NCBI GenBank assembly: GCA_021463345.1 | Contig: JAJTYM010000012.1 | Coordinates: 1-64,000 of the forward strand | Direction of reading: 5' to 3' | DNA: 64,000 nucleotides | Source of the DNA: Pseudobdellovibrionaceae bacterium | GTDB taxonomy: Bacteria > Bdellovibrionota > Bdellovibrionia > Bdellovibrionales > JAMPXM01 | The notes under the pieces: generated by a model | What the model saw: only the letters and a program-made list of their open reading frames with translations | The model's database searches: none | What the model was told of the DNA's origin: nothing | Translations under genes and position numbers: made by a program | In this document: piece by piece, positions 34,513 to 45,027 of the stretch | How positions within the stretch are numbered: the first letter of the stretch is position 1 | How the letters are laid out: each line of letters starts with the position of its first letter

Positions 34513-35904
34513 ATGAAATTCCGTACCGAACGCGACAGCATGGGAGAGATCCAGGTTCCAGCGGACCGTTACTGGGGCGCGCAGACCCAGCGCTCGCTCG
34601 AGCATTTCAAGATCGGCGGCGACCGGTTCCCGCGGGAAATGATCCGCGCGCTCGGTATCCTCAAAAAAAGCGCCGCGCTCGCCAACCGCGCGCTCGGGCT
34701 CCTGCCGGAGGACAAAGCCAAGATGATCGTGGCCGCGGCCGACGAGGTGATCGAAGGCGGGCTCGACGAGCATTTCCCGCTCGTGGTGTGGCAGACGGGC
34801 AGCGGCACGCAGACCAACATGAACGCCAACGAGGTCATCGCCAACCGCGCGCTCGAGATGATGGGCCGGGAGCTCGCCGGCAAGGGCATCCACCCGAACG
34901 ATGACGTCAACAAGGCGCAGTCCTCGAACGACACGTTCCCGACGGCCATGCACATCGCCGTGGCCGAACGGGTCGCTCGCCATCTGCTGCCGAGCCTCAG
35001 GGAGCTCGCCGCCGCGCTCGACAAAAAGGCCGTCGAGTTCCGCGACATCGTCAAGATCGGCCGCACCCACTTGATGGACGCGACCCCGCTCACGCTCGGT
35101 CAGGAGTTCTCGGGCTACGTCGCGCAGCTGCGCGCGGCCGAAAAGCGCATCGAAAACCAAATGCCGCAGATTTACGAGCTCGCTCTCGGCGGCACGGCCG
35201 TCGGCACGGGGCTGAACACGCACCCTTCGTTCGCCGAAAAGGCCGCCGCGGCGATCGCCGCCGAGACGAAGCTGCCTTTCAGGAGCGCGCCGAACAAGTT
35301 CGCCGCGCTCGCCGCGCACGACGCGCTCGTGGACCTCTCGGGCTCTCTCAAGGCTCTCGCGTGCGCGCTCATGAAGATCGCCAACGACATCCGCTTGCTC
35401 GGCAGCGGTCCGCGTTCCGGCATCGGCGAGTTGAACCTGCCTGCCAACGAGCCGGGCAGCTCGATCATGCCGGGCAAGGTGAACCCGACTCAAAGCGAGG
35501 CGATGACCATGGTCTGCGCGCAGGTGATCGGCAACGACGTCGCCGTGGCCGTCGGCGGGGCCACAGGCCATTTCGAGCTCAACGTCTTCAAGCCGTTGAT
35601 CGTGCACAACGTGCTCGGGTCGATCCGCTTGATGGGCGACGCCATGGACAGTTTCGCGCGCCATTGCGTCGAAGGCATCGAGGCCAATCGCGACCGCATC
35701 CGGGAGCACCTGAACAATTCGCTGATGCTGGTGACGGCGCTCAATCCGCACATCGGTTACGACAACGCCGCGAAAGTGGCGAAATACGCGCACGAGAACA
35801 ACACCACCTTGAAGGCCGCGGCCGCCCAATTGGGGCTGCTCGACGAGAAGAAATTCGACGAGTTCGTGCGGCCCGAGGACATGATCGGCCCGCTCAAAGC
35901 GTAG
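34513..35904 (+). CDS. fumC: Fumarate hydratase, class II
   Basis: A 463-residue oxygen-stable fumarase that interconverts fumarate and malate in the TCA cycle. The superfamily signature [11 protein letters not shown] is at 315-325; '[18 protein letters not shown]' and '[13 protein letters not shown]' build the active site, and '[20 protein letters not shown]' carries the catalytic His. Full length for a homotetrameric class II enzyme. 'AGA'-rich GAGCC bases precede the ATG. The downstream gene starts 15 bases after the stop, indicating co-transcription. Confidence 0.96.
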   Translation: MKFRTERDSMGEIQVPADRYWGAQTQRSLEHFKIGGDRFPREMIRALGILKKSAALANRALGLLPEDKAKMIVAAADEVIEGGLDEHFPLVVWQTGSGTQTNMNANEVIANRALEMMGRELAGKGIHPNDDVNKAQSSNDTFPTAMHIAVAERVARHLLPSLRELAAALDKKAVEFRDIVKIGRTHLMDATPLTLGQEFSGYVAQLRAAEKRIENQMPQIYELALGGTAVGTGLNTHPSFAEKAAAAIAAETKLPFRSAPNKFAALAAHDALVDLSGSLKALACALMKIANDIRLLGSGPRSGIGELNLPANEPGSSIMPGKVNPTQSEAMTMVCAQVIGNDVAVAVGGATGHFELNVFKPLIVHNVLGSIRLMGDAMDSFARHCVEGIEANRDRIREHLNNSLMLVTALNPHIGYDNAAKVAKYAHENNTTLKAAAAQLGLLDEKKFDEFVRPEDMIGPLKA

Positions 35905-35919
35905 GAGGGCGATTCGAAG

Positions 35920-36801
35920 ATGATCAAAGGCGAGGAACTTTTCGCGGATTCCAAGCTCGAGTGGATGCGGGATGAGAACGTCCGGCCATACGTCTTCGTG
36001 CGCCCGGAGAACCGCATCCTCGAGCCCGGACGGTTGCACCGGCGTCTCGACTGGTTCCCGCACCCGGTGATCTACAAAAACCCCCTCGAGATGGATCAAG
36101 TCGCGTTCGCCGATCGGATCCTGCACTTGGAGACCAAGGCGTTCGGTCCGAGCGGCATGGCGATGCCTCGTTGGGTGTTTTACGATTGCGCCGTGGTGCC
36201 GGGGTTCGTGGCCGGCTTCGCCGCGCGCACGAGCGCGCTGCCTGATGACGTCAAGGCCGCGCTCGGCGCAGATGGCTCCGTCGAGTGGACGCCGCTGTCG
36301 CTGTTCATCATCATTCCGACGATGTCGCGCGACGGGGAGTGGGTGGCGCACAACCTGTGTTCGGTGAACTCGATCCTCCCCAAGGTGCGCCAGTACTACG
36401 GCATCGGTTTCATCTCGAAGGCTTTCGGGCTGTGGTACGCCAACGTGCGCGCGTGCTGCGGGATGACCCAGTGGACGAGCCCGTCGGTGAAACTGCATTC
36501 GAACTACGGGGATTTCGAGGTCCTCACGGCGTACACGCCTGTGCACTCGTACGCGCGCACGGTGACCTACCGACTGATCGTCGACGCCGAGAGCTGGCAG
36601 GGTTTTTTCACGAAACAAGACCGCAAAGGATTCCACGACCGCTACGCTCCGGCTGGTTTCGATGTCAACCGGGTCGATGACGATTCGCTGATCGCCTTTC
36701 AACGGCGCCTGGAAGCTGACGAGGGCCCGTTCTTCCTGGATCCGAAGGAGGCGCGCCTCAAAGCCTTGGACGCCCCCCTCAAAATCTATCGACTCAAGTG
36801 A
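35920..36801 (+). CDS. Conserved-looking hypothetical protein behind fumC
   Basis: A 293-residue soluble protein without signal peptide. It is rich in aromatic residues and histidines: 'LDWFPHPVIYKNPLEMDQVA', 'MSRDGEWVAHNLCSVNSILP' and 'YGIGFISKAFGLWYANVRAC'. The regular hydrophobic pattern and GC-typical codons mark it as genuine. A GGAGG site precedes the ATG, 15 bases after fumC, so it is probably expressed with fumarase. I do not recognise a family and no cofactor motif is evident. Confidence 0.85.
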   Translation: MIKGEELFADSKLEWMRDENVRPYVFVRPENRILEPGRLHRRLDWFPHPVIYKNPLEMDQVAFADRILHLETKAFGPSGMAMPRWVFYDCAVVPGFVAGFAARTSALPDDVKAALGADGSVEWTPLSLFIIIPTMSRDGEWVAHNLCSVNSILPKVRQYYGIGFISKAFGLWYANVRACCGMTQWTSPSVKLHSNYGDFEVLTAYTPVHSYARTVTYRLIVDAESWQGFFTKQDRKGFHDRYAPAGFDVNRVDDDSLIAFQRRLEADEGPFFLDPKEARLKALDAPLKIYRLK

Positions 36802-37078
36802 GAGGGCTTCCGCATGCCTATCCGGGCGTCGAACTTCGGGGTGGCCGCCGCTTTGGCGCCGGCCGCGGGGCCCGGGATCTTGGTCCTGGGGCGTCAGTGT
36901 CCTTTCTCTCCCGCCTTCGCCCGCGTTTCCGGTCGTTCGCCGCCCGGTCTCGGCAACCGCGCTTCATCGGTCGCGCTTTAGAAAACGTGTTTGGACGACC
37001 GTATTTTGATAATGGAACTCAGCGGTAAGCGAATCTTTGATAGCCGGGTCTGACTCCCCTCTGATAGTCTTGAAATCT

Positions 37079-37516
37079 ATGACAGACAATCCGAACGAAC
37101 TTCCGGCGGTCGCCCGCAACATCAATCTTCCGTGCAAAAAGTGCGGCGTTGACCGATTCTTCGTCGTCGTGGCGCATACCACGGCCACAAGCGCGAAAGT
37201 GAAATGCGAGGTTTGCGGCGCAACCAAGACTTACAGGCTTCCGGCCGCTAAAAAAACGCGCGCGTCAACGGACGCCAAAAGGACCGTCAGAAAGACCGCT
37301 CCCAAAAAGCCTGACCACTCGGCGCTTTGGAACGAGCTCAAGGAGCAGATCGGCACGGACAACGTCGCGACCTACGACATGAAGAAGAAATACCCGATGG
37401 CTGCGGCCATCGAGCATCCCAAATTCGGCCTTGGGTTCGTCACCAACAGTTTTCACGACAAAATCGAAGTCGCTTTTCTGGAAGGCGGCCGCTTTCTCGT
37501 CCACAACCGCACCTGA
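37079..37516 (+). CDS. Zinc-finger protein with basic linker
   Basis: A 145-residue cytoplasmic protein with an N-terminal zinc ribbon (CKKCGVD...CEVCGATK), a Lys/Arg/Ala-rich linker (about 60-85) and a compact C-terminal domain with 'IEHPKFGLGFVTNSFHDKIE' and 'GGRFLVHNR'. That last pattern (HPKFG.G.V...KI.V.F..G...LVH) recurs in uncharacterised proteins of delta-type bacteria. The basic linker suggests nucleic-acid binding. The ATG at 37079 has no strong ribosome-binding site; an in-frame start at 37037 is possible. Confidence 0.75.
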   Translation: MTDNPNELPAVARNINLPCKKCGVDRFFVVVAHTTATSAKVKCEVCGATKTYRLPAAKKTRASTDAKRTVRKTAPKKPDHSALWNELKEQIGTDNVATYDMKKKYPMAAAIEHPKFGLGFVTNSFHDKIEVAFLEGGRFLVHNRT

Positions 37517-37553
37517 ACGCGGCCAGCGGAATCGACCCGCCTAAGGAATTCCC

Positions 37554-38366
37554 GTGGAGCTGACCGGCCTTCTCGCAGCGCTCGCCATCGGACTCGGAGT
37601 GGGCATCATCAGCTCCATTCTCGGCTTGGGCGGCGGCATCGTCATCGTGCCTCTCCTGCCGCTCGCGGCGAGCCTCACCCCCCGAGAGACGATCGGTACG
37701 AGCTTGCTCACGGTTTTTTTTGTCACCAGCGTCAACGCGTTCCTGTTCCATCGCCGTGGTCTCGTCTCCTGGAGCGCGGGGGCCGTCATCGGCGTCGCGG
37801 CGGGGTTCGGCTCGTACGCGGCGGCCAAAGGGACGGGGTCCGTGCCCGTTTTCGCCCTGCACGCGGGGATGGCTCTCGCTCTCGCTCTCATCGCTGTGTT
37901 CACGTTGGCGCCGAGGCTTGTTGGCGGCATCCAATTGCCGAACCGGTCCGAGCGACAGCGCCGGTTCTCGAGCGCCGCGATCGGGCTTCTCAGTGGGGTG
38001 ATCTCCGGCTTCACCGGGATCGGCGGGGGCGTGTTGATCACGCCGCTCCTTGATCGGCTCAAGACGATCGAGCCGCGCAAAGTGGTGCCGACGGCCAATG
38101 CCGCCATCGTGTTCACGTCCCTCGCCGGGGCGTTCGCCCTTGTCAAGGCGCAATCGGCCGTTCCGCCCCAGGGGGGGGAGAGCGCGAGCTTGGGGCTCGT
38201 GCGTTTCGATCTCGCGATTGCCTTGTTTTTGGGCGCTCAATTGACATCGCCCTTCGGGCGCCGTTATCAAAGTCGCCTCGAACCGCGCAAACGCGATTGG
38301 CTCATCGGCGCGCTTTTGGTAGCGTTGACCGTTCGAGCCGTCATCGCCGCCCGGGCGTCCCTCTGA
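37554..38366 (+). CDS. TauE/SafE-family membrane transporter
   Basis: A 270-residue inner-membrane protein with about eight hydrophobic helices and the internal repeat typical of TauE/SafE permeases: 'SSILGLGGGIVIVPLLP' near residue 22 and 'SGFTGIGGGVLITPLLD' near 150. Family members export sulfite, sulfoacetate or related organosulfur anions. The GTG start lies 37 bases after the zinc-finger gene. No sulfur-metabolism gene is adjacent, so the substrate is open. Confidence 0.88.
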   Translation: MELTGLLAALAIGLGVGIISSILGLGGGIVIVPLLPLAASLTPRETIGTSLLTVFFVTSVNAFLFHRRGLVSWSAGAVIGVAAGFGSYAAAKGTGSVPVFALHAGMALALALIAVFTLAPRLVGGIQLPNRSERQRRFSSAAIGLLSGVISGFTGIGGGVLITPLLDRLKTIEPRKVVPTANAAIVFTSLAGAFALVKAQSAVPPQGGESASLGLVRFDLAIALFLGAQLTSPFGRRYQSRLEPRKRDWLIGALLVALTVRAVIAARASL

Positions 38367-38438
38367 AGTTGGGGACCTGGCCCGAAGTTATCGTTGAAGG
38401 TACCGACAACGATGCCGTGCCAGTGAAGGAGCCCGCCC

Positions 38439-40505
38439 GTGTCGCGCTGGACCCAAGGTCTGAACCCCGAGCAAGCCGAAGCCGTGCTGCACACGCGCGG
38501 CCCGTTGCTGATTCTCGCCGGAGCGGGGTCGGGCAAGACCACGGTCCTCGTCTCGCGCACGGGCCATATCTTGGAAAGCGGCGAGGCGAAAGCGAACGAG
38601 CTTTGCGTACTCACGTTCACCAACAAAGCCGCGCGCGAGCTCAAGCACCGCGTGGGTCACAAGCTCGGGGCGCGCGCCGCGGGTCTGTGGACGGGGACGT
38701 TCCATTCGTTCGGCCTCCAAGTGCTGCGCCGATTCCACAAGGAGGCCGGCCTGCCTTCGCACTTCGGCGTCGTCGACCAGAGCGACGCCGACGGGATCCT
38801 GAAGGAGTTGCTCGCCAACGTCAAAAACAGCGCGAAAGAGTCTTTCAAAACCGATAAGATCCTCGCGCTCATGAACGCTTGGCGCGAGACAGGCCGCAAG
38901 AAGGCGCAGAACCCGTCCGATGAGTACGAGATCATGGCCGAAGTGCTGATGCCGAAATACCTGAAGCGGCTCGAGACCCTCGGCGTCGTCGATTTCGAGG
39001 GGCTTCTGCTCAAGCCGATCGAGCTTTTCAAGGCGCATCCCGAAATCCTCACCCGCCTGCAGGAGAGCTACCGGCACGTGATGGTCGATGAGTTCCAGGA
39101 CACCAACCGCACGCAGTTCCGCCTCGTGCAGGCGCTGGTGATGAACCACGGCAACGTCGCCGTGGTCGGCGACGACGATCAATCGATCTACGGCTGGCGG
39201 GGCGCGTGCGTGAGCAATATCCTCGATTTTCCCAAGAGCTTCGCCGGTTGTCGCGTGATCCGGCTCGAGCGCAACTACCGTTCGACACCGGCGATCCTGG
39301 GGCTGGCCAACAACATCATAGAAAAGAACACCGCGCGGCACGGCAAGGTCCTCAAAGCCGATCCGAAGGCCGACGCGGGCGCGAAACCCGAGCTTTTCGT
39401 TTACGACAACGACGACATCGAGATCGAGGAGGTCGTTTCGCACGTTCGGTATTTCCATGACCAGGGCGTCCCTCACGACCAGATCGCGGTGTTGTACCGC
39501 TCGAACGGGCAGGGGGGGCTCCTGGAGGGCGCGCTCCGCCAGAACGGCATCCCGTACTCGATCACCGGCGGCACGGGGTTCTTCGATCGCAAGGAGACAA
39601 AGGATGTGCTCGCGTACCTGCGCTGCGCGCTCAACCCCAACGAGGTCGCGTTCCGCAGGATCTTGAACACGCCCCCGCGGGGCATTGGCGAAGGGACCGT
39701 CGAGAAGCTCGAGGCTCGCGCCTCCGCCGCTCCGGCGCCCGCGCCTGGCAAAGGAAAGAGCAAGAACCTCGCGTTCATCGCGGCCGCCCGCGACTGGCGC
39801 GAGGCCGGCGTGCCGGAGAAGATCGGGGAGAGCATCGACGCGCTTTTTGCGACGCTCGCCGGATTGCCTGATGAGTTGCTCGCGCCGGCGGAACTCAGCG
39901 CCGGTGCGCGCCTGGCACGGTTCCTCGAACGCATCGGTTATCGCGACCACTTGCGAACGATCGTCAAAGACGATCAAGCGCTTTCCAAACGGTGGATGGC
40001 CATGGAAATCCTCGGTCGCATCCTCGATGGGTTCGTCGAGCGGGGCGGCGCCACGCGCGAGAGCCTGCGCGGATTCGTCGACACCATGGAGCTGCGCGAC
40101 CCCGGGGAGGATCTCGATCGGGACAAGGCGCCTAAGGTGCAACTCCTCACCCTGCACGCGTGCAAGGGCCTCGAGTTCCGCGCCGTGGTCTTGATGGGGC
40201 TCGAGGAGGATCTGCTGCCGCACCGGACTTTGGGTGGGGATGTCGCCGAAGAGCGTCGGCTTTTTTACGTCGGCGTCACGCGCGCGCGCGAGCGTCTGAT
40301 TCTCACGCGCGCGCGCGCCCGCAAACGGTTCGGGCGGCTTGCGCCCGTGACGCCTTCGCGTTTTCTCGAAGATATCCGGCCGGATCTCCTGGAGTTTTTT
40401 GAGAGCGGCTTTCGCCCAGTGGGCGAGGAACAACGTAAATCGCTTTTGTCCGATCTCTTCAAGAAACTCGAGTCCGACATCGCCAGTCAGAAGGTCGAGC
40501 GCTGA
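38439..40505 (+). CDS. UvrD/Rep-family DNA helicase
   Basis: A 688-residue superfamily-1A 3'-5' helicase. Q-motif 'LNPEQAEAVLH', Walker A AGAGSGKT at 27-34, 'GTFHSFGLQVLRRF', Walker B 'VMVDEFQDTNRTQF', 'GDDDQSIYGWRGA', 'RLERNYRST', 'LLTLHACKGLEFRAVVLMG' and 'RRLFYVGVTRARERL' give all seven motifs in order. Length is close to Rep (673 aa) and PcrA/UvrD (about 720 aa), and it lacks a clear Tudor-like C-terminus of PcrA, so Rep-like is slightly favoured. GTG start with AAGGAG upstream. It would unwind forks or remove protein roadblocks. Confidence 0.93.
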   Translation: MSRWTQGLNPEQAEAVLHTRGPLLILAGAGSGKTTVLVSRTGHILESGEAKANELCVLTFTNKAARELKHRVGHKLGARAAGLWTGTFHSFGLQVLRRFHKEAGLPSHFGVVDQSDADGILKELLANVKNSAKESFKTDKILALMNAWRETGRKKAQNPSDEYEIMAEVLMPKYLKRLETLGVVDFEGLLLKPIELFKAHPEILTRLQESYRHVMVDEFQDTNRTQFRLVQALVMNHGNVAVVGDDDQSIYGWRGACVSNILDFPKSFAGCRVIRLERNYRSTPAILGLANNIIEKNTARHGKVLKADPKADAGAKPELFVYDNDDIEIEEVVSHVRYFHDQGVPHDQIAVLYRSNGQGGLLEGALRQNGIPYSITGGTGFFDRKETKDVLAYLRCALNPNEVAFRRILNTPPRGIGEGTVEKLEARASAAPAPAPGKGKSKNLAFIAAARDWREAGVPEKIGESIDALFATLAGLPDELLAPAELSAGARLARFLERIGYRDHLRTIVKDDQALSKRWMAMEILGRILDGFVERGGATRESLRGFVDTMELRDPGEDLDRDKAPKVQLLTLHACKGLEFRAVVLMGLEEDLLPHRTLGGDVAEERRLFYVGVTRARERLILTRARARKRFGRLAPVTPSRFLEDIRPDLLEFFESGFRPVGEEQRKSLLSDLFKKLESDIASQKVER

Positions 40506-40588
40506 CAAGGTCCTGACCTAATATTTGTGGCGAAACAGGGGATTTCGGCTAACCTGAGAAAAACAAACTGCCGCCAGGGAGGGTTTGG

Positions 40589-41935
40589 GTGCGCAGGGAT
40601 TTTTTGAAGAGCGTGCTCGCGGGTACGGCTGCGTGGATCGCGGCGCCCCGAGAAGCGATCGGGCGCGAGACCGCGCTGCGCGGCCCGTCGCCGGGCCCGG
40701 AGAACCCGGATTTCATCCCGATCTTGCAAGGCGCCACCACCCCCACGACCGCGCAGTTCAGTCTGCTCGTGCTCGACGACCCTCGCATCCGCCTCGAGAT
40801 CGCTTACGTAGACGGCTCTCCGGCTTTTCCCTCGATCCGTCTTTCCCATGCCCGCCACGACGGATCGCGCTGGATCGCGATCCGCGCGAAGGTCACGGGG
40901 CTCGAGCCTGGCAGAGACGCCGTCCTCCGGGTGTTCGATGCGGGCGGGAAACTCCTCGATAGCCGTGTTTTCGCGACGTTGAAAGACGTCGCGCCCGCGG
41001 CTTTGCGGTTCGTGGTCGCCTCATGCATGAACGACGCCATGATTGATGACGCCAAATCGATGTGGGAGGCGCTCGAAACGGCCCGTCCGGATTACTTGTT
41101 CCTGACCGGCGACAGCGTTTACGTGGACAGCGGCCCATGGTCGATCATCGACGGCAAGCGGATCTGGCGGCGGTACGTGGAAACGCGGATGGCTCTCGGG
41201 TTATACCGCTGGAAGAGGCTCGTGCCCACGATCGTGACTTGGGACGATCATGATTTCGGCAAGAACGACAAGGACTCCCGCTGGGGGATGAAGGACGTGT
41301 CACGCGCTGTTTTCGACGCCATGTACGCGCAGGACGCGACCGACGACGGGCTGGTTTCCGAAGGGCCCGGGATCGCGCGCGGCGTTTCGGTTTACGGGCA
41401 CAGGTTCCTGCTCACCGACGGGCGTTCGTTCCGTTCGGGGCGTTGGGCGCGGGAGAAAAACGAGACGTTCTGGGGAGTCGAGCAGGACCGTTGGATGGAC
41501 GACGTTTTGCGGTCGAGCGATCAGCCGCTCTGGCTCATGAACGGGACGCAGTTCTTCGGCGGGTACCGCGGCGGCTTGACATGGAGTTTCGAGGGGAACC
41601 ACGCCCACCGGTTCCGCGATTTCATCGACCGCATGCGGAGAATCGAGGCGCCGGTGATCTTGTGTTCCGGCGACGTGCATTTCAGCGAAGTTCAGGAGAT
41701 CGAACCGGAAATTTTCGGTTACGGGACCTACGAGATCACCTCGAGCGCCATGCACTCGTTCACGCGCTCCCTGCCCGAAGGGAGCGCGCGCCGGATGGCG
41801 GCCACCAACTTCTACAACTTCTGCCTGATCGAGGCGACCGCCGCCGGGCGCGAGGTCGGGTTCGACGTGACGTGCGTCGGAGCGGGCGGCCGCGAGCATT
41901 TCAAACTCCGGGACCTGGTCGTCGGTCGGCGATAA
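40589..41935 (+). CDS. PhoD-type metallophosphatase, Tat-exported
   Basis: A 448-residue alkaline phosphatase D-like enzyme. It begins MRRDFLKSVLAGTAAW, a twin-arginine signal, so it should be exported folded. After an N-terminal beta domain the metallophosphatase core carries 'FLTGDSVYVD', 'TIVTWDDHDFGKND', 'LLTDGRSFRSG', 'WLMNGTQFFGG' and 'ILCSGDVHFSE', the usual metal-ligand set. Phosphodiesterase/monoesterase activity with Ca/Fe is expected from the family. The GTG start follows GGGAGGG. No phosphate-regulation box is evident upstream. Confidence 0.9.
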   Translation: MRRDFLKSVLAGTAAWIAAPREAIGRETALRGPSPGPENPDFIPILQGATTPTTAQFSLLVLDDPRIRLEIAYVDGSPAFPSIRLSHARHDGSRWIAIRAKVTGLEPGRDAVLRVFDAGGKLLDSRVFATLKDVAPAALRFVVASCMNDAMIDDAKSMWEALETARPDYLFLTGDSVYVDSGPWSIIDGKRIWRRYVETRMALGLYRWKRLVPTIVTWDDHDFGKNDKDSRWGMKDVSRAVFDAMYAQDATDDGLVSEGPGIARGVSVYGHRFLLTDGRSFRSGRWAREKNETFWGVEQDRWMDDVLRSSDQPLWLMNGTQFFGGYRGGLTWSFEGNHAHRFRDFIDRMRRIEAPVILCSGDVHFSEVQEIEPEIFGYGTYEITSSAMHSFTRSLPEGSARRMAATNFYNFCLIEATAAGREVGFDVTCVGAGGREHFKLRDLVVGRR

Positions 41936-41970
41936 TCAGCGTGGGAAAGGCGTTGCCGCTCGCGCCGTTT

Positions 41971-42294
41971 TCAGTCGTCGGCCTTTGAACCGCCGAGGCA
42001 GGGCGGCGAGGCGACTTCGACGGCCTCATTCATCTCCGCCCATTCGTCCGGGGTGTGCAGCCGTTGCGTGAGCGCGTGCACGCCGCTTTTGAGCTCGGAT
42101 TCGAGAGCCTCGTGCACGAGCCGCGCCCGTTGAACGCGCGACTTCCCTTCGAACGCGGTCGAAACCAGGACCAGGCGGAAATGCGTTTCCGAGCCTTTCG
42201 GCACCGAGTGCAGATGGCTTTCGTTGACCAAATCGAGGAACGTCGGCTGGAAGGCGGCGGTGAGGCTTCGGTGGATGCGTTCGGCCATCGTCAT
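41971..42294 (-). CDS. bolA: BolA family protein
   Basis: A 107-residue protein with the BolA fold: 'MAERIHRSLTAAFQPTFLDL', 'NESHLHSVPKGSETHFRLVL', 'FEGKSRVQRARLVHEALESE' and 'GVHALTQRLHTPDEW'. The last two segments match E. coli BolA rather than IbaG. BolA proteins pair with monothiol glutaredoxins in iron-sulfur handling and affect cell shape. The in-frame extension upstream is Arg/Lys-rich and was left out; the ATG at 42294 has a second ATG two codons later. It follows a small hypothetical gene by 16 bases. Confidence 0.9.
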   Translation of the reverse strand: MTMAERIHRSLTAAFQPTFLDLVNESHLHSVPKGSETHFRLVLVSTAFEGKSRVQRARLVHEALESELKSGVHALTQRLHTPDEWAEMNEAVEVASPPCLGGSKADD

Positions 42295-42310
42295 AAGGGG
42301 AGCCGGGCCT

Positions 42311-42595
42311 TCATAGATCTTCGAGTTGGCGACGGAGATCGTCGAGGAGTTGTTTCGTGCGCTTCTTGAATTCGGCTTCTTCGGCTTTTTTCGCGGGCGC
42401 GACCCCAGGAGCCTCGGCCGCCGGCGACAGAGTGATCGCGTCCCATTCATTGAGCGCGGATTCGAGGTCGTGCAGGGTACGGTCGAGGGCTAGGCGCGAG
42501 CGGGGCCTCTCCTTGGCCGGGGGCGCGTTCGGATCCGTTTGAGGTTCGGTGTCCCGGCTCATCGGTCGTGCGTCCGGACGTTCATCGCTCATCAT
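42311..42595 (-). CDS. Small hypothetical protein upstream of bolA
   Basis: A 94-residue charged protein: a Pro/Arg/Asp-rich N-terminal half, then helices '[19 protein letters not shown]' and '[20 protein letters not shown]'. The two amphipathic helices could form a coiled coil. No signal peptide. It ends 16 bases before bolA and shares its strand, so the two are probably one transcript. Function unknown. Confidence 0.6.
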   Translation of the reverse strand: MMSDERPDARPMSRDTEPQTDPNAPPAKERPRSRLALDRTLHDLESALNEWDAITLSPAAEAPGVAPAKKAEEAEFKKRTKQLLDDLRRQLEDL

Positions 42596-42688
42596 GGGAC
42601 GGAATTCTGCAGGTCGTTCTGGGTGTTTGACAAGCCAAAAGCGCTTCGGACAGAATGGCGACTCTTTGAGCAAAACGACGAGGTGAGA

Positions 42689-44362
<1,674 letters not shown>

Positions 44363-44367
44363 GCCCG

Positions 44368-44964
44368 TCAGCGGGCCTTCTGGGCTCCTGCGCCGCCCAG
44401 GCAGTGGCGGCCCAAGCGTTCGGTGAGTTCGACCAATTGCTGGAAACGCGCGGCCCAGCGGTGGCGGTCGCGCTCGTCTTCGCCCGCGTGGGCGTCGGGA
44501 TGGAGCTTCAGGGCGAGCTTGCGGTACGCCGCTTTCAGCTCGAATTCCGTGTAATCATCGGTGAGCGGCCGGCCCTCGCGCCGGAAGAATTCCAGCGCGG
44601 CATGGTCTTCGGCGTCCAGAGCGTGCGTCGTGCGCGGCCCTTCGTCGGTCGCCGGCCGCGCCCCCGTCGCCGCCTTCCCGGGTCTCGGGTCCTCGTGCGC
44701 GGCGGTTTTCGGGTACGAACGGGCGGTTTTCGCGGCGCCCATCGATTTGGCGCCGAACTTCGCGCTCAGCCACAGATCCAGTCGCTCTCGCGCGGAGGTG
44801 GCGGGGGAGGGAAAAAGCTCTCGCGCGGCGGCGGCGGGCTCGAGGCCGAGTTCGGCCAGCAGTTCCGCGCGGACGTCCGCGCGCAGGTCCTTTCGGAGTT
44901 CTTCCGCCAGAACATCCATGAAATTCGATTGGAAACCCGGTCGTCCGCCCGCTTTGGCCGTCAT
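44368..44964 (-). CDS. J-domain protein without zinc finger
   Basis: A 198-residue protein with a C-terminal J domain: 'FELKAAYRKLALKLHPDAHA' contains the HPD motif, followed by the helix 'HRWAARFQQLVELTERLG'. The N-terminal half is Ala/Arg/Pro-rich and probably flexible. It lacks the Gly/Phe and zinc regions of DnaJ and would act as a specialised Hsp70 co-chaperone. Its stop lies five bases from the convergent stop of ettA. AAAGGGCG precedes the ATG. Confidence 0.82.
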   Translation of the reverse strand: MTAKAGGRPGFQSNFMDVLAEELRKDLRADVRAELLAELGLEPAAAARELFPSPATSARERLDLWLSAKFGAKSMGAAKTARSYPKTAAHEDPRPGKAATGARPATDEGPRTTHALDAEDHAALEFFRREGRPLTDDYTEFELKAAYRKLALKLHPDAHAGEDERDRHRWAARFQQLVELTERLGRHCLGGAGAQKAR

Positions 44965-45027
44965 GCTCGCCCTTTCGGCTCATAAGGGGACGGCCTGCAC
45001 GGACCAGCGGCCGGCAAAGGTCCAGGC

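Noticed and set aside
34468-36702. 744-codon open frame on the minus strand opposite fumC
   Set aside because: It is an antisense shadow caused by high GC codon bias; fumC is intact with all motifs, and the shadow's composition is His/Arg/Val-rich without any domain. The same holds for long frames opposite dnaK (21276-23021), the helicase (38388-40508) and ettA (42827-44227).
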